Source: Lentisphaeria bacterium UBA1791 (lineage in GTDB: Bacteria; Verrucomicrobiota; Lentisphaeria; Victivallales; Victivallaceae). From it: 64,000 nt of DNA. The position numbers were made by a program, and so were the translations under genes. Shown piece after piece: positions 8,886 through 16,412 of this stretch. The notes under the pieces were generated by a model. It saw only the letters and a list, made by a program, of their open reading frames with translations. It did not search any database and was not told where the DNA came from. The stretch is from contig DCFZ01000030.1 of the NCBI GenBank assembly GCA_002314455.1, forward strand, positions 18,067-82,066, given 5' to 3'. Position 1 is the first letter of the stretch. Every line of letters starts with the position of its first letter.

Positions 8886-11600
8886 ATGTTAAAAAAGATT
8901 CTGGTGCTGGCGCTTTTGTGCGCCGTTGCCGTCGCGTTGCCGGCGGGCAAAAGTTCGTTGCCCAAGTGGAAAGGCAACAACGGCAGCAAGGTGTTGCTTT
9001 TCAACGGCGGCCGCCCGTGGCAGGGGGATGACCTCGCCAATGTTTTCGTCAAGCAGAAGTGCCGCGTGCGTTCGATCAACAGCAAATACCTCGACGGTTT
9101 CGGCGGCGCGTCGATCAAAGATCACGCCAACGACAAGGTCGAGCCGACGCCGATGGACGGCATCACGCCGGCGATGAAAGATCTTTCGATTTATAAACTG
9201 GTCATCTTTCACCTTTTCAAGCAGGATCTGCTCGATCAGATGCTGACGCCCGAAAGGATTGCGACGTTGCGCACTTACGTTGAAAACGGCGGCAACGTGA
9301 TCTTCTTCCTCAATGCACCGGGCGACGCCGGCGATCTTTTACCGGTGGAACTGGGCGGGATCGAGAGTGTCGACGCCGAAATTCCATTGACCGCGAATTG
9401 CCCCGAGGGCGATCTTTTCAAGTGCTTCCCCAAAACATTGCCGGTGTTGGCGTATTACCGTCAGGCGGTGCCGACATCCGGCGCCGAAGTGTTGAGCTGG
9501 ATCACGTCGCCTGCCGGTGACAAGTTGATGCCCTACATCGCCCGCAAGACGATCGGCAAAGGCACGGTTACGTTTGTCAACGCCGAATCGCGCTATGCGC
9601 TTACGCTGAAAGAGTTTTCCCAGTGGGCGTACGGGGCGGCATTTTTCATCGCGATTTCCGCGGACAGCGGCAAATTTGCGGCTTCCCCGGAAAAGTTGCT
9701 GCGCAGCTATCAGCCGATTCCCGGCAGAAGCGATGTCGGCGAAGTCGAAGTTTCGGTGTTGCCGCCGGAAAACAAGATCATTGAAAACCCCACTGCGCCC
9801 GTCATCGCCGACCGGACGGCGACCTTTGCCAACGGCGTCAAACTCGTCGTCAATGCCAACGGCGAACTCGCGGTAAGTTTCCCCGGCGACGAAAAGCCCT
9901 TTTTTCATAAGCTTGCGATCCCGCAGCTCGGCGTTGCCGCCGACCGCAATTACTTTGACGACGCGACCGCCGAAGCGACCGACGCGGCGGCGAAAGTCGA
10001 GGCGATCGATCTCAACTGGCAGTTCGAAAAACTTTACGCCGACGGCGGCAATGCGGTCTTGGTCTACACCGCGCCCGGCGCCGAAATGCACTGGATTTTC
10101 AAGGCGGGCAAACTTTTGCTCGACGGACGCACGATGGAAGGTTTCGCCGACCGCGTCGAAGTTCTCAAGGCGGACGATCGTTATCTGACGACGCTGACCT
10201 TTGAGGCGGAACTCGACCCCGTTGCGCCGAAATTCGCCCGCCGCTTTTCCTGCTATTCGGAGCCGCGCGGCTACTCCGATTTCGATATGAGCGGCAAGAC
10301 GAAAAGCGACACGAGCGACTGGAGCGTTTTCGGTTCGGGGCAGCCCTTTGAGTTGCTCGTTTACGAAAACGGCATTTACCTTGCCCACATCGACGACGTT
10401 CAGGCGGTCAACGTGCGCATGTCGCGCGACAAGGGGGCGGAATACATCGCCAACAAACGGGCGATCCCGGTCGGGCGTGTCCACGCTCCGGTTCAAAGCG
10501 CCTGCTACTGGCATTGGAAAGGCGAGGGCGCCGAACGCGGTCACAACGACTATCTGGCGATCTACCAATTCATGCGCAAAATGTTGCGCGCCAAGGCGAA
10601 CTTGCAGGAACTTCCCGCCTACCCGATGGGGCACTACAACCACATTTCCAAGGGGGAAGCCGAGGTCGTCACCGACTTGATCCGTCAAGCGGGCTACCGC
10701 TATATCTTGATCCCCGGCTTTGAGACGTTCATCACCTCCACCTTCAGCCCGAACACATATGAGCGCAACCGCGAATTGCTCGCCATGGGGCTTCAGGTGC
10801 GCGTCTGGTCGGCGGGCAGTTACGAGCAGGGCAACGGCGGCTGGATCCTCAACCACCACCCCGAATGGTTTGTCCGTGACAAGAATGGCAAGGTTTTCAG
10901 CTACGGCGGTCGTTATCCGGTCATCGACGTCAACAATCCCGAGTTTTTCAAATGGTTCACGGAATTGGTGAAACCGGCGATTGAAAGCGGCATCCGCGGC
11001 GTTTACCGCGATATGGACGGCGCGGCGGGCAACTGCATCAACTACGCGCTTAAGGAAAGCCCCCACGGCCTCGCTTCGCAGGTCAAATTCTACCGTTTCT
11101 TCCACGACAACAACTGCCGCGTGTCGGTCGAAGGGATGAATCCGATCGTCCTCGACGAATACTGGTATCGCCCGGATAAATACACTTCGCTGCATGGGTA
11201 TGAGTTCGCCCTCGTCGGCGGTGCGCCGATGAACTACGATCCTTTCGGGTTGACGCTCGATCCTTTCCGGCTCGGTATGTACGCGTCGTTCATGACCTTT
11301 GACAACAGCGGTACGATGCTCGGTTTTGACCGCGTGCCCGGCGAAGTCGAACGCGGCAAACGCGTGCTTTCTTTCGTCCCGAAATTCAACGAGGCGCTCG
11401 ACAATACGGGGATGCCCTACGTCCGCGAAACGCCTTTCGGCACGACGTGGATCGGCGACAAGGGCGGCGCCCTCTTCTTCTGGAATCCGGCGAAAAAGGT
11501 CACCGTCGAGTTGCCCGCCAACTGGAAGATCCGCGGCGTCAACGGCAATGTTTTGACCGATGTCAAAGGCGACAGCATCTACCTGATCGACAAGCAATAG
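8886..11600 (+). CDS. Large secreted glycosidase-like protein, paralogue 1 of 3
   Basis: A 904-aa exported protein (signal peptide about 1-20). Residues about 35-260 look like a class I amidotransferase / ThuA-like Rossmann domain (GGRPWQGDD, ENGGNVIFF). A beta-rich middle (about 300-540) leads into a TIM-barrel-like region (about 570-830) with WSAGSYEQG, NHHPEWFVRD, YPVIDVNNPEF, YRDMDG (Asp709 and Asp711) and SVEGMN (Glu749). A short beta tail ends SIYLIDKQ. The barrel pattern recalls GH-D clan alpha-glycosidases (HPEW, then a DV/DLxNPxV strand, then an acidic nucleophile), so a retaining glycoside hydrolase is the best guess. Homologues lie at 16413-19127 and 29733-32903. GGAGG precedes the ATG. 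Confidence 0.85.
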   Translation: MLKKILVLALLCAVAVALPAGKSSLPKWKGNNGSKVLLFNGGRPWQGDDLANVFVKQKCRVRSINSKYLDGFGGASIKDHANDKVEPTPMDGITPAMKDLSIYKLVIFHLFKQDLLDQMLTPERIATLRTYVENGGNVIFFLNAPGDAGDLLPVELGGIESVDAEIPLTANCPEGDLFKCFPKTLPVLAYYRQAVPTSGAEVLSWITSPAGDKLMPYIARKTIGKGTVTFVNAESRYALTLKEFSQWAYGAAFFIAISADSGKFAASPEKLLRSYQPIPGRSDVGEVEVSVLPPENKIIENPTAPVIADRTATFANGVKLVVNANGELAVSFPGDEKPFFHKLAIPQLGVAADRNYFDDATAEATDAAAKVEAIDLNWQFEKLYADGGNAVLVYTAPGAEMHWIFKAGKLLLDGRTMEGFADRVEVLKADDRYLTTLTFEAELDPVAPKFARRFSCYSEPRGYSDFDMSGKTKSDTSDWSVFGSGQPFELLVYENGIYLAHIDDVQAVNVRMSRDKGAEYIANKRAIPVGRVHAPVQSACYWHWKGEGAERGHNDYLAIYQFMRKMLRAKANLQELPAYPMGHYNHISKGEAEVVTDLIRQAGYRYILIPGFETFITSTFSPNTYERNRELLAMGLQVRVWSAGSYEQGNGGWILNHHPEWFVRDKNGKVFSYGGRYPVIDVNNPEFFKWFTELVKPAIESGIRGVYRDMDGAAGNCINYALKESPHGLASQVKFYRFFHDNNCRVSVEGMNPIVLDEYWYRPDKYTSLHGYEFALVGGAPMNYDPFGLTLDPFRLGMYASFMTFDNSGTMLGFDRVPGEVERGKRVLSFVPKFNEALDNTGMPYVRETPFGTTWIGDKGGALFFWNPAKKVTVELPANWKIRGVNGNVLTDVKGDSIYLIDKQ

Positions 11601-11610
11601 CGTATGAAGG

Positions 11611-11638
11611 CAAGGGGGGGGCGATGCAAGCCCCCTTG
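11611..11638 (+). terminator. Terminator hairpin between paralogue 1 and the ROK gene
   Basis: CAAGGGGG (11611-11618) pairs with CCCCCTTG (11631-11638), followed by a T-containing stretch. It starts 10 nt after the paralogue 1 stop and could also serve the convergent ROK gene. Confidence 0.6.
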
Positions 11639-11675
11639 AGTTTTGTGTCTGCGCCGGCGGTGCGCAACTTTCTTC

Positions 11676-12836
11676 TCATTCCCGGTTGACGAGGCGATCG
11701 CGCATCAACCTTGCGACTTCGCAGGCGGTGTTGTGATCGTCGCCGCGGAGGAAGGAAAGTTTCAGCTTTTCGGTCGCGCCGGCAAGGGTGTTGAGTTTGA
11801 GATTGCGCTTGAGCGCGTGAATGAGGAAATCGCCGAGCGCGGTCAATTCGCCGCCGATGATGATTTCCGCCGGGTTGAGCAACGTGACGACGGTGCCGAG
11901 CGCGCAGGCGATCTTTTCGACGCATTCGGTGGCGATGACGCGGGCGGTCTTGTCGCATTCAAGGCATTTGGCAAGTTCGGCGATCGAGAAATTTTCGACC
12001 GATAGTTTGGTGTCGACGCCGTGCGCGATCGCATCGGCGAGACGCTGGCGCAATCCCGCCGTGCCGGCGACGGTTTCCAGACAGCCGCGATTGCCGCAGT
12101 GACAGAGCGTGCCGCCGGGCTCGACGATGAGGTGGCCGATCTCCATGGCGGAACCGGTGTCGCCGGTAAAAAAGCGCCCGTCCTGATAAAACGCACCGCC
12201 GATCCCCGCGCCGGTCTCAAGATAAAAGATTCCGCTCCCGGTGGCGTGATAACGGGTGGCGGAACTTAATTTGACGAGGCACTCCGGCAGGATGGCGGCA
12301 TCGCATTGCGTTTCGCGGCGGAGCCACTCCGCCGTGCGGGCGGATTCCCACCCGGGCACGTGCAGCGCCTGCAACGAAACGCCGCGGCGGACATCGACGA
12401 TGCCGGGGTCGGCAAAGCCGACGCCCCGCACTTTTTCCCACTCTTTGCCGGCGGCGTCGCGGAGCAGATAGAGCAATCCGCGCAACTCGGCGCGACAGTT
12501 GGCAAGCGTCCCCCGCTTCTTCGCCGGAAGCTTTGCACGATAGCGCAGATTGCCGGCGAAATCGACGATGACGCCGATGGAGCCATTGAACTGAAAGTCG
12601 ATCCCCGCCGTCCACCACGCGTCGGGCGCGAGCGCAAGTTGCGGTGCGCGCCGCCCGGTACGTTTGCCGGTGCGCCCGGGTTCGGTGAGAAAGTTTGCTT
12701 TTTTCAGCGCATCGACGGCGTTGACGATGCCCGGTTGCCGCTCGTGAAACAATTCGGCGAGTTCCGGGCGCGTAAAAGTCGGTTTCCCGGTAAGAAAAGC
12801 GCGCAGGATTTCCTGTTGCAGATCTTTGGAACGCAT
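11676..12836 (-). CDS. ROK-family transcriptional regulator (NagC/XylR type)
   Basis: 386 aa. The N-terminal 70 residues form a winged helix-turn-helix (TRPELAELFHERQPGIVNAV), followed by a ROK sugar-kinase-like fold. The ROK zinc site is clear in CHCGNRGCLE, and the ROK signature continues through EIIIGGELTALGDF near residue 340. Such proteins repress sugar genes and release DNA on binding a sugar or sugar phosphate. It is divergent from the DegT operon and has an 11-bp palindrome directly in front of its start (12849-12876), which suggests autoregulation and control of the operon. The effector is not evident; fucose/rhamnose derivatives are plausible from context. Confidence 0.92.
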   Translation of the reverse strand: MRSKDLQQEILRAFLTGKPTFTRPELAELFHERQPGIVNAVDALKKANFLTEPGRTGKRTGRRAPQLALAPDAWWTAGIDFQFNGSIGVIVDFAGNLRYRAKLPAKKRGTLANCRAELRGLLYLLRDAAGKEWEKVRGVGFADPGIVDVRRGVSLQALHVPGWESARTAEWLRRETQCDAAILPECLVKLSSATRYHATGSGIFYLETGAGIGGAFYQDGRFFTGDTGSAMEIGHLIVEPGGTLCHCGNRGCLETVAGTAGLRQRLADAIAHGVDTKLSVENFSIAELAKCLECDKTARVIATECVEKIACALGTVVTLLNPAEIIIGGELTALGDFLIHALKRNLKLNTLAGATEKLKLSFLRGDDHNTACEVARLMRDRLVNRE

Positions 12837-12848
12837 CGTTTTACCCCG

Positions 12849-12876
12849 TTTTATAATACAAAACCGTATTATAAAA
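12849..12876. promoter_or_regulatory. Palindromic operator, probably for the ROK regulator
   Basis: A perfect inverted repeat: TTTTATAATAC (12849-12859), a 6-nt centre, then GTATTATAAAA (12866-12876). It lies 12 nt upstream of the ROK start codon in the divergent ROK/DegT intergenic region and overlaps TATAAT-like -10 sequence. AT-rich palindromes of this type are typical NagC/XylR-family sites. Confidence 0.7.
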
Positions 12877-12993
12877 TAAGATATTTTGCCGAAAAATCAA
12901 CTGGAAAAGGAAAAAAGTGATTGATTTTTTTGTGTTTCTGCAGTAGTTTTTTGTCGTGCCATTTGAAACAAACCATAAACATCGAGGTTCATC

Positions 12994-14313
12994 ATGGGTG
13001 AAAAAAGTTCAGGCGATTTCCGTTATGCGGTCGGCGAGAGCAAAGTGCCGTGGCATGCGGTCGGCGAGTACTACAACGGCAGCGACGCGGTCGCGGTCGC
13101 GAAATTTCTGTTGCCCGACGCGGGCGATCCCCGCTATGCGGCGGCGTTCGCCAACGCGGAAAAGGCGTTGAAAGAATTGGGGCAAGTCGCCGGACGCGCG
13201 ACGAAACTGACGCTCGGCGGCAACGTCGCCAAGGTCGAGGAACTCTGCCGCGCGCGCTTCGGCTCGAAATACGCCTCCTTTGTCGACAACTGGACGGGCG
13301 GTATGGAAATCGCCTACAAGCTCGCCGGACTTAAACCGGGCGACGAAGTCATTATGAGCGCCGTCACCTTTATCGCGACGATGGCGTATCCATTGAGCAT
13401 CGGCGCGAAGATTGTCTTTGCCGACATCGACCCCGAAACGATCAACCTCGATCCCGCGGACGTCGCCAAAAAGATCACGCCCAAAACGAAAATGATCGTG
13501 CCCGTCCACCTCGGCGGCGCGCCGGTCGATATGGATCCCATCATGGAGCTTGCGAAAAAGCACGGACTTTTTGTCCTCGAAGACGCGGCGCACGCGATGG
13601 GGGCGTTTTACAAAGGACGTGCGATCGGTTCAATCGGTCACTTCGGCGGATTTTCGCTCCACGAGGTCAAAAACATCAACTCCTTCGGCGAGGGCGGCAT
13701 TCTGTTGACGAGCGAGGATTTCGCCGGAAGCCAGCTTGCCGGAGCGCGTTTCCTCGGACTTGATTTTTCGCGCAAGATCAAAGATTGGCTCTACGACGTT
13801 TCGCCGCTTGCCGACCGCTTCGGCAACGTTCAGGTCGCGCCGAACCATTCGGCGACGGAGATTCAGGCGCTCGGGTTGCTTCAGCAGTTGTCGCGCCTCG
13901 ACGCGATCATCGCCGAACGCCGCGCCGCCTTTGAGTACATGAATGGCGTGTTGAGCGAAGAAGCGGGTATTCTGACCGAAAAGCCCGACACCGCGGAAAC
14001 GTTTGGCACGCACCATTTATATTTGTTGCGCATCGACCCCAAAAAAGTCGGCGGCGACATCCAGATGCTTGCAAAAAAACTCGCCGCCAAGGGGCTTACC
14101 AACATCACCCACTTCGGGCCGATGTACCGTTTCCGCATCATGAAAATGCTCGGCTACGACGAAAATCAGCTCGCCGCGACTTGTCCGCGCACCGAAGAAA
14201 TGTTTTACCACAGCTACACCCACTTGCCGCTTTATCCCCTTACGCGCGAACAACTCGAGTATCAGGCGAAAGCGGTCGTCGAGGCGGTGCGCGAACTCAA
14301 ACAGGGAAAATAG
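12994..14313 (+). CDS. DegT/DnrJ/EryC1/StrS-family PLP aminotransferase
   Basis: A 439-aa type I-fold PLP enzyme of the sugar-aminotransferase family. Visible landmarks are GGMEIAYKL and PGDEVIMSAVTFIATM (cofactor pocket), LEDAAHAMGAFYKG (the Asp contacting the pyridine ring) and the presumed Schiff-base Lys in LHEVKNINSFGEGG. Relatives aminate keto-sugars for surface glycans or antibiotics; some are regulatory or catabolic. It carries an N-terminal extension of about 80 residues. It is first in a run with a lectin-like protein and RhaM, facing the ROK regulator. The substrate is unknown. Confidence 0.92.
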   Translation: MGEKSSGDFRYAVGESKVPWHAVGEYYNGSDAVAVAKFLLPDAGDPRYAAAFANAEKALKELGQVAGRATKLTLGGNVAKVEELCRARFGSKYASFVDNWTGGMEIAYKLAGLKPGDEVIMSAVTFIATMAYPLSIGAKIVFADIDPETINLDPADVAKKITPKTKMIVPVHLGGAPVDMDPIMELAKKHGLFVLEDAAHAMGAFYKGRAIGSIGHFGGFSLHEVKNINSFGEGGILLTSEDFAGSQLAGARFLGLDFSRKIKDWLYDVSPLADRFGNVQVAPNHSATEIQALGLLQQLSRLDAIIAERRAAFEYMNGVLSEEAGILTEKPDTAETFGTHHLYLLRIDPKKVGGDIQMLAKKLAAKGLTNITHFGPMYRFRIMKMLGYDENQLAATCPRTEEMFYHSYTHLPLYPLTREQLEYQAKAVVEAVRELKQGK

Positions 14314-14316
14314 CAG

Positions 14317-14379
14317 ATGCTAAAAAATATGGCTGTTCGCCGCACCGGAAATTCCGTCTATTTGATCGACAAGGAGTAA
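14317..14379 (+). pseudogene. Possible remnant of a large-paralogue C-terminus (20 codons)
   Basis: A 20-codon ORF between the DegT gene and the next gene. Its end (GNSVYLIDKE) closely resembles the last residues of the large secreted paralogues (GDSIYLIDKQ at 11600 and similar tails at 16413 and 29733). It may be what is left of a deleted fourth copy. Its final codons, AAG GAG, also supply the ribosome-binding site of the gene at 14387. The match is short, so chance cannot be excluded. Confidence 0.45.
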
Positions 14380-14386
14380 TGATTTT

Positions 14387-15085
14387 ATGGCACGCATTTT
14401 TTCATTGATCGACAAAGAGATCGACCTCGACCAGTCGGAACTTCTGATGCAGTTCGACACGCTCGACATCGCCGACTGGCCTTACGTCAACCGCACGCCC
14501 GCGTGGCGCGTCGAAAACAACCGTCTGGTGGGCGGCAGCGCCGACGAGCCGACCTACGGCGAGATCTTTTACAAGACGCCCGTTACCGGCGACGTCGTGC
14601 TCGAATTCGACGCCGAGATCCTTTCCCCGAGCTACCACGACCTCATCTGGTTCTGGAATACGAAACTTCACCTCGGCGCCGAGCGCGCGAAATATCCGGA
14701 AATCTGGGGCGACGGCTACCTCGGCTGTCTCGGCGGCTGGTACGCCAATCTGGCGGGCATCGAACGCACGCCCGACTATCAGCCGTCGGTGATCGCGCCG
14801 AGTTGTCCCGTCGAAGCGGGCAAGGTCTATCATATTGTTTCCGGCTGTACGGGCCACCGCCAGTTCATTGCGGTCGATGGAAAACTCGTCACCTATTTCA
14901 CCGATCCGCGTCCGTCGGACTTGACGACGCCGGGCTATATCGGCTTCGGCATTTTCGAGTCGTGCGCTGCCTATTGGAATATCAGGGTGTGGCGGCCCTT
15001 TGTCGCCAATGTGCCGCTCAAATATGTGCCGGGCACGCAATGGAAAGCGGGAATGCCGTGGTCGCTTTACGAGGTGACAAAATGA
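14387..15085 (+). CDS. Concanavalin-like beta-sandwich protein (DUF1961/DUF6250-like), probable sugar-related
   Basis: A 232-aa cytoplasmic-looking protein with no signal peptide, rich in Trp, Tyr and beta-strand patterns (WFWNTKLHLG, GYIGFGIFES). This fits a jelly-roll/concanavalin-type domain such as the DUF1961 or DUF6250 families found beside glycan-degradation genes. No catalytic residues can be assigned. Its stop overlaps the RhaM start (ATGA), so it is co-translated with a rhamnose mutarotase, suggesting a role in deoxy-sugar metabolism. AAGGAG precedes the ATG. Confidence 0.8.
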   Translation: MARIFSLIDKEIDLDQSELLMQFDTLDIADWPYVNRTPAWRVENNRLVGGSADEPTYGEIFYKTPVTGDVVLEFDAEILSPSYHDLIWFWNTKLHLGAERAKYPEIWGDGYLGCLGGWYANLAGIERTPDYQPSVIAPSCPVEAGKVYHIVSGCTGHRQFIAVDGKLVTYFTDPRPSDLTTPGYIGFGIFESCAAYWNIRVWRPFVANVPLKYVPGTQWKAGMPWSLYEVTK

Positions 15086-15408
15086 TCCGCAGTGCGCGCA
15101 TTACCCATATCAAGCCGGGCATGCTCGAAGCCTACCGCGATGCGCACGACCGCATCCCGCAGGAGGTGGTCGACGCGATGGCGGCGTGCGGTTTTACCGA
15201 ATTTGAAATCTTTTACGATCCCAAAAGCGGCGCTCTTTTCAGTTTCGTCGAGTATGAAGACGAAGAAAAGCAAAAGCATCTCGCCGATTATCCCTGCTCG
15301 CACGCGTGGTGGAAGCTGATGACGCAATATCTCGTCTGCAAAAACGAAAACGACGAGCGCGCCGAATCGGCGCCGCTGGAAAGGATCTATTCCTTCCGCA
15401 AGAAATGA
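15082..15408 (+). CDS. rhaM: L-rhamnose mutarotase
   Basis: A 108-aa member of the RhaM family, which interconverts alpha- and beta-L-rhamnose pyranose. It matches the family's length and landmarks: an early His (AYRDAHDRIP), a central FEIFYDPKSGALFSFVEYE strand-turn-strand, and SHAWWKLMT with the paired Trp of the active site. It is the last gene of the DegT run and overlaps the preceding gene by 4 nt. No rhamnose isomerase or kinase is in the window. Confidence 0.9.
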   Translation: MIRSARITHIKPGMLEAYRDAHDRIPQEVVDAMAACGFTEFEIFYDPKSGALFSFVEYEDEEKQKHLADYPCSHAWWKLMTQYLVCKNENDERAESAPLERIYSFRKK

Positions 15409-15425
15409 GGGAAAAGGGGATTCCC

Positions 15426-15842
15426 TTACTCGGTAAAGATTACGCCTTTCATCAAGATGACGTTGCCGTATTGGCGGGTCTCGCCGGTCTGAACGACGGC
15501 GTAGGCTTTTTTGGCGAGGTCGTAAAAGGGAAAGCGTTCGAGCATTTCGGGATCGCGACCGAAAATTTCCTTGCACTCCTCCATATAGGCTTCATCAAGT
15601 TTGTCGCCGCTGACCGCCTGCATCATGAAAACGGGGTTTTTGACGTATTGATCCAGTTCAAAAATCGGCATGATGCCGCGCAAAAGATCGGGAATCTTGA
15701 GTCCTGCCGCATCAATGACGCGATCGCAGCAACTGCGCGCCGGGAAATTCGCGTCGGCGAGGACAATCATTTCGCCGTGCCCCATTTCGCAGAGCACCTT
15801 CAACAATTCCGGTGACAACAGCGGGGAAATTCCTTTCAGCAT
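15426..15842 (-). CDS. fucU: L-fucose mutarotase
   Basis: A 138-aa RbsD/FucU-fold protein. The N-terminus (MLKGISPLLSPELLKVLCEMGHG, then ADANFPA) is nearly the same as enterobacterial FucU; the GHG His and the later FYDLAKKAYAVVQTGE and YGNVILMKGV complete the signature. It catalyses alpha/beta conversion of L-fucose. It converges on RhaM with 17 nt between the stops, so both deoxy-sugar mutarotases are adjacent. Confidence 0.95.
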   Translation of the reverse strand: MLKGISPLLSPELLKVLCEMGHGEMIVLADANFPARSCCDRVIDAAGLKIPDLLRGIMPIFELDQYVKNPVFMMQAVSGDKLDEAYMEECKEIFGRDPEMLERFPFYDLAKKAYAVVQTGETRQYGNVILMKGVIFTE

Positions 15843-16077
15843 CGTTTGGTCCTTTCCTGTTTTTTATCGAACCCGCATTTAATATACTGCCTCATTTCAC
15901 TTTTGGCAAGTGATAGATCTTTCGGCTTTCACGCCGGTTCACACGGCTTGCCGAAGATCCTGCGGCGCGGACACAAGACTCAAGGCGACAAGGGGACGCA
16001 ACGTAGTTTAATCCGCGGTCTTGGCGTTGGTATGATCGCTCATTTCGCGATCAGCGCCGCGAGACACCCATTTGTAT
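15843..16077. other. Intergenic stretch with no gene seen
   Basis: No credible ORF. It holds the fucU upstream region (AAAGGA before the start, no convincing promoter seen) and, at about 16053-16076, a GCGCCGCGAGA...TTTGTATG segment. The reverse complement of that segment recurs downstream of groEL (54650-54700), so it is probably a flank of the repeat element that follows. Confidence 0.6.
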
Positions 16078-16398
16078 GCCCGACCAACGGGAGGGCTGGT
16101 ACGTGGAAAGGGGTTCGGGGAAAACCAATCGGGGGACCGATTGGTTTGCTCCCGATGTGAAAACTGGAGGCGCGAGCCGATTTATTTTTCCGCAGAAAAG
16201 CGGGGAAATAAATCGGATCGTGCCGGATCGGTCCTTCATCACACACAGAACTACACCAGTACAAAATCCCGCTTTAGCGGGTTTGGGAGAGTTAAGAGAG
16301 GGCGAAATGAGCCCTCTCTTGTTTTCACCACGCTACGAGATCAGATGATGGCAAAAAAAGGGACTGTTGCTTGCCGGTCAAGGTTTTGCAACAGCCCC
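16078..16398 (-). repeat. Dispersed structured intergenic repeat, copy A (about 320 nt)
   Basis: This segment matches 27752-28020 in inverted orientation along nearly its whole length. It contains successive hairpins: AAACCAATCGG/CCGATTGGTTT (16122-16147), an extra one absent from copy B (16177-16216), CCCGC/GCGGG (about 16268-16280), AGAGAGGGC/GCCCTCTCT (16295-16319), and a T-tailed stem (16353-16398) that acts as a terminator for the gene on the minus strand ending at 16413. It shows no ORF and no transposase. Confidence 0.8.
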
Positions 16399-16412
16399 TT
16401 GTTGCGGATGCC

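Noticed and set aside
16078..16398. Insertion sequence
   Set aside because: No transposase frame, no clear terminal inverted repeats with target duplication; it is a non-coding structured repeat.
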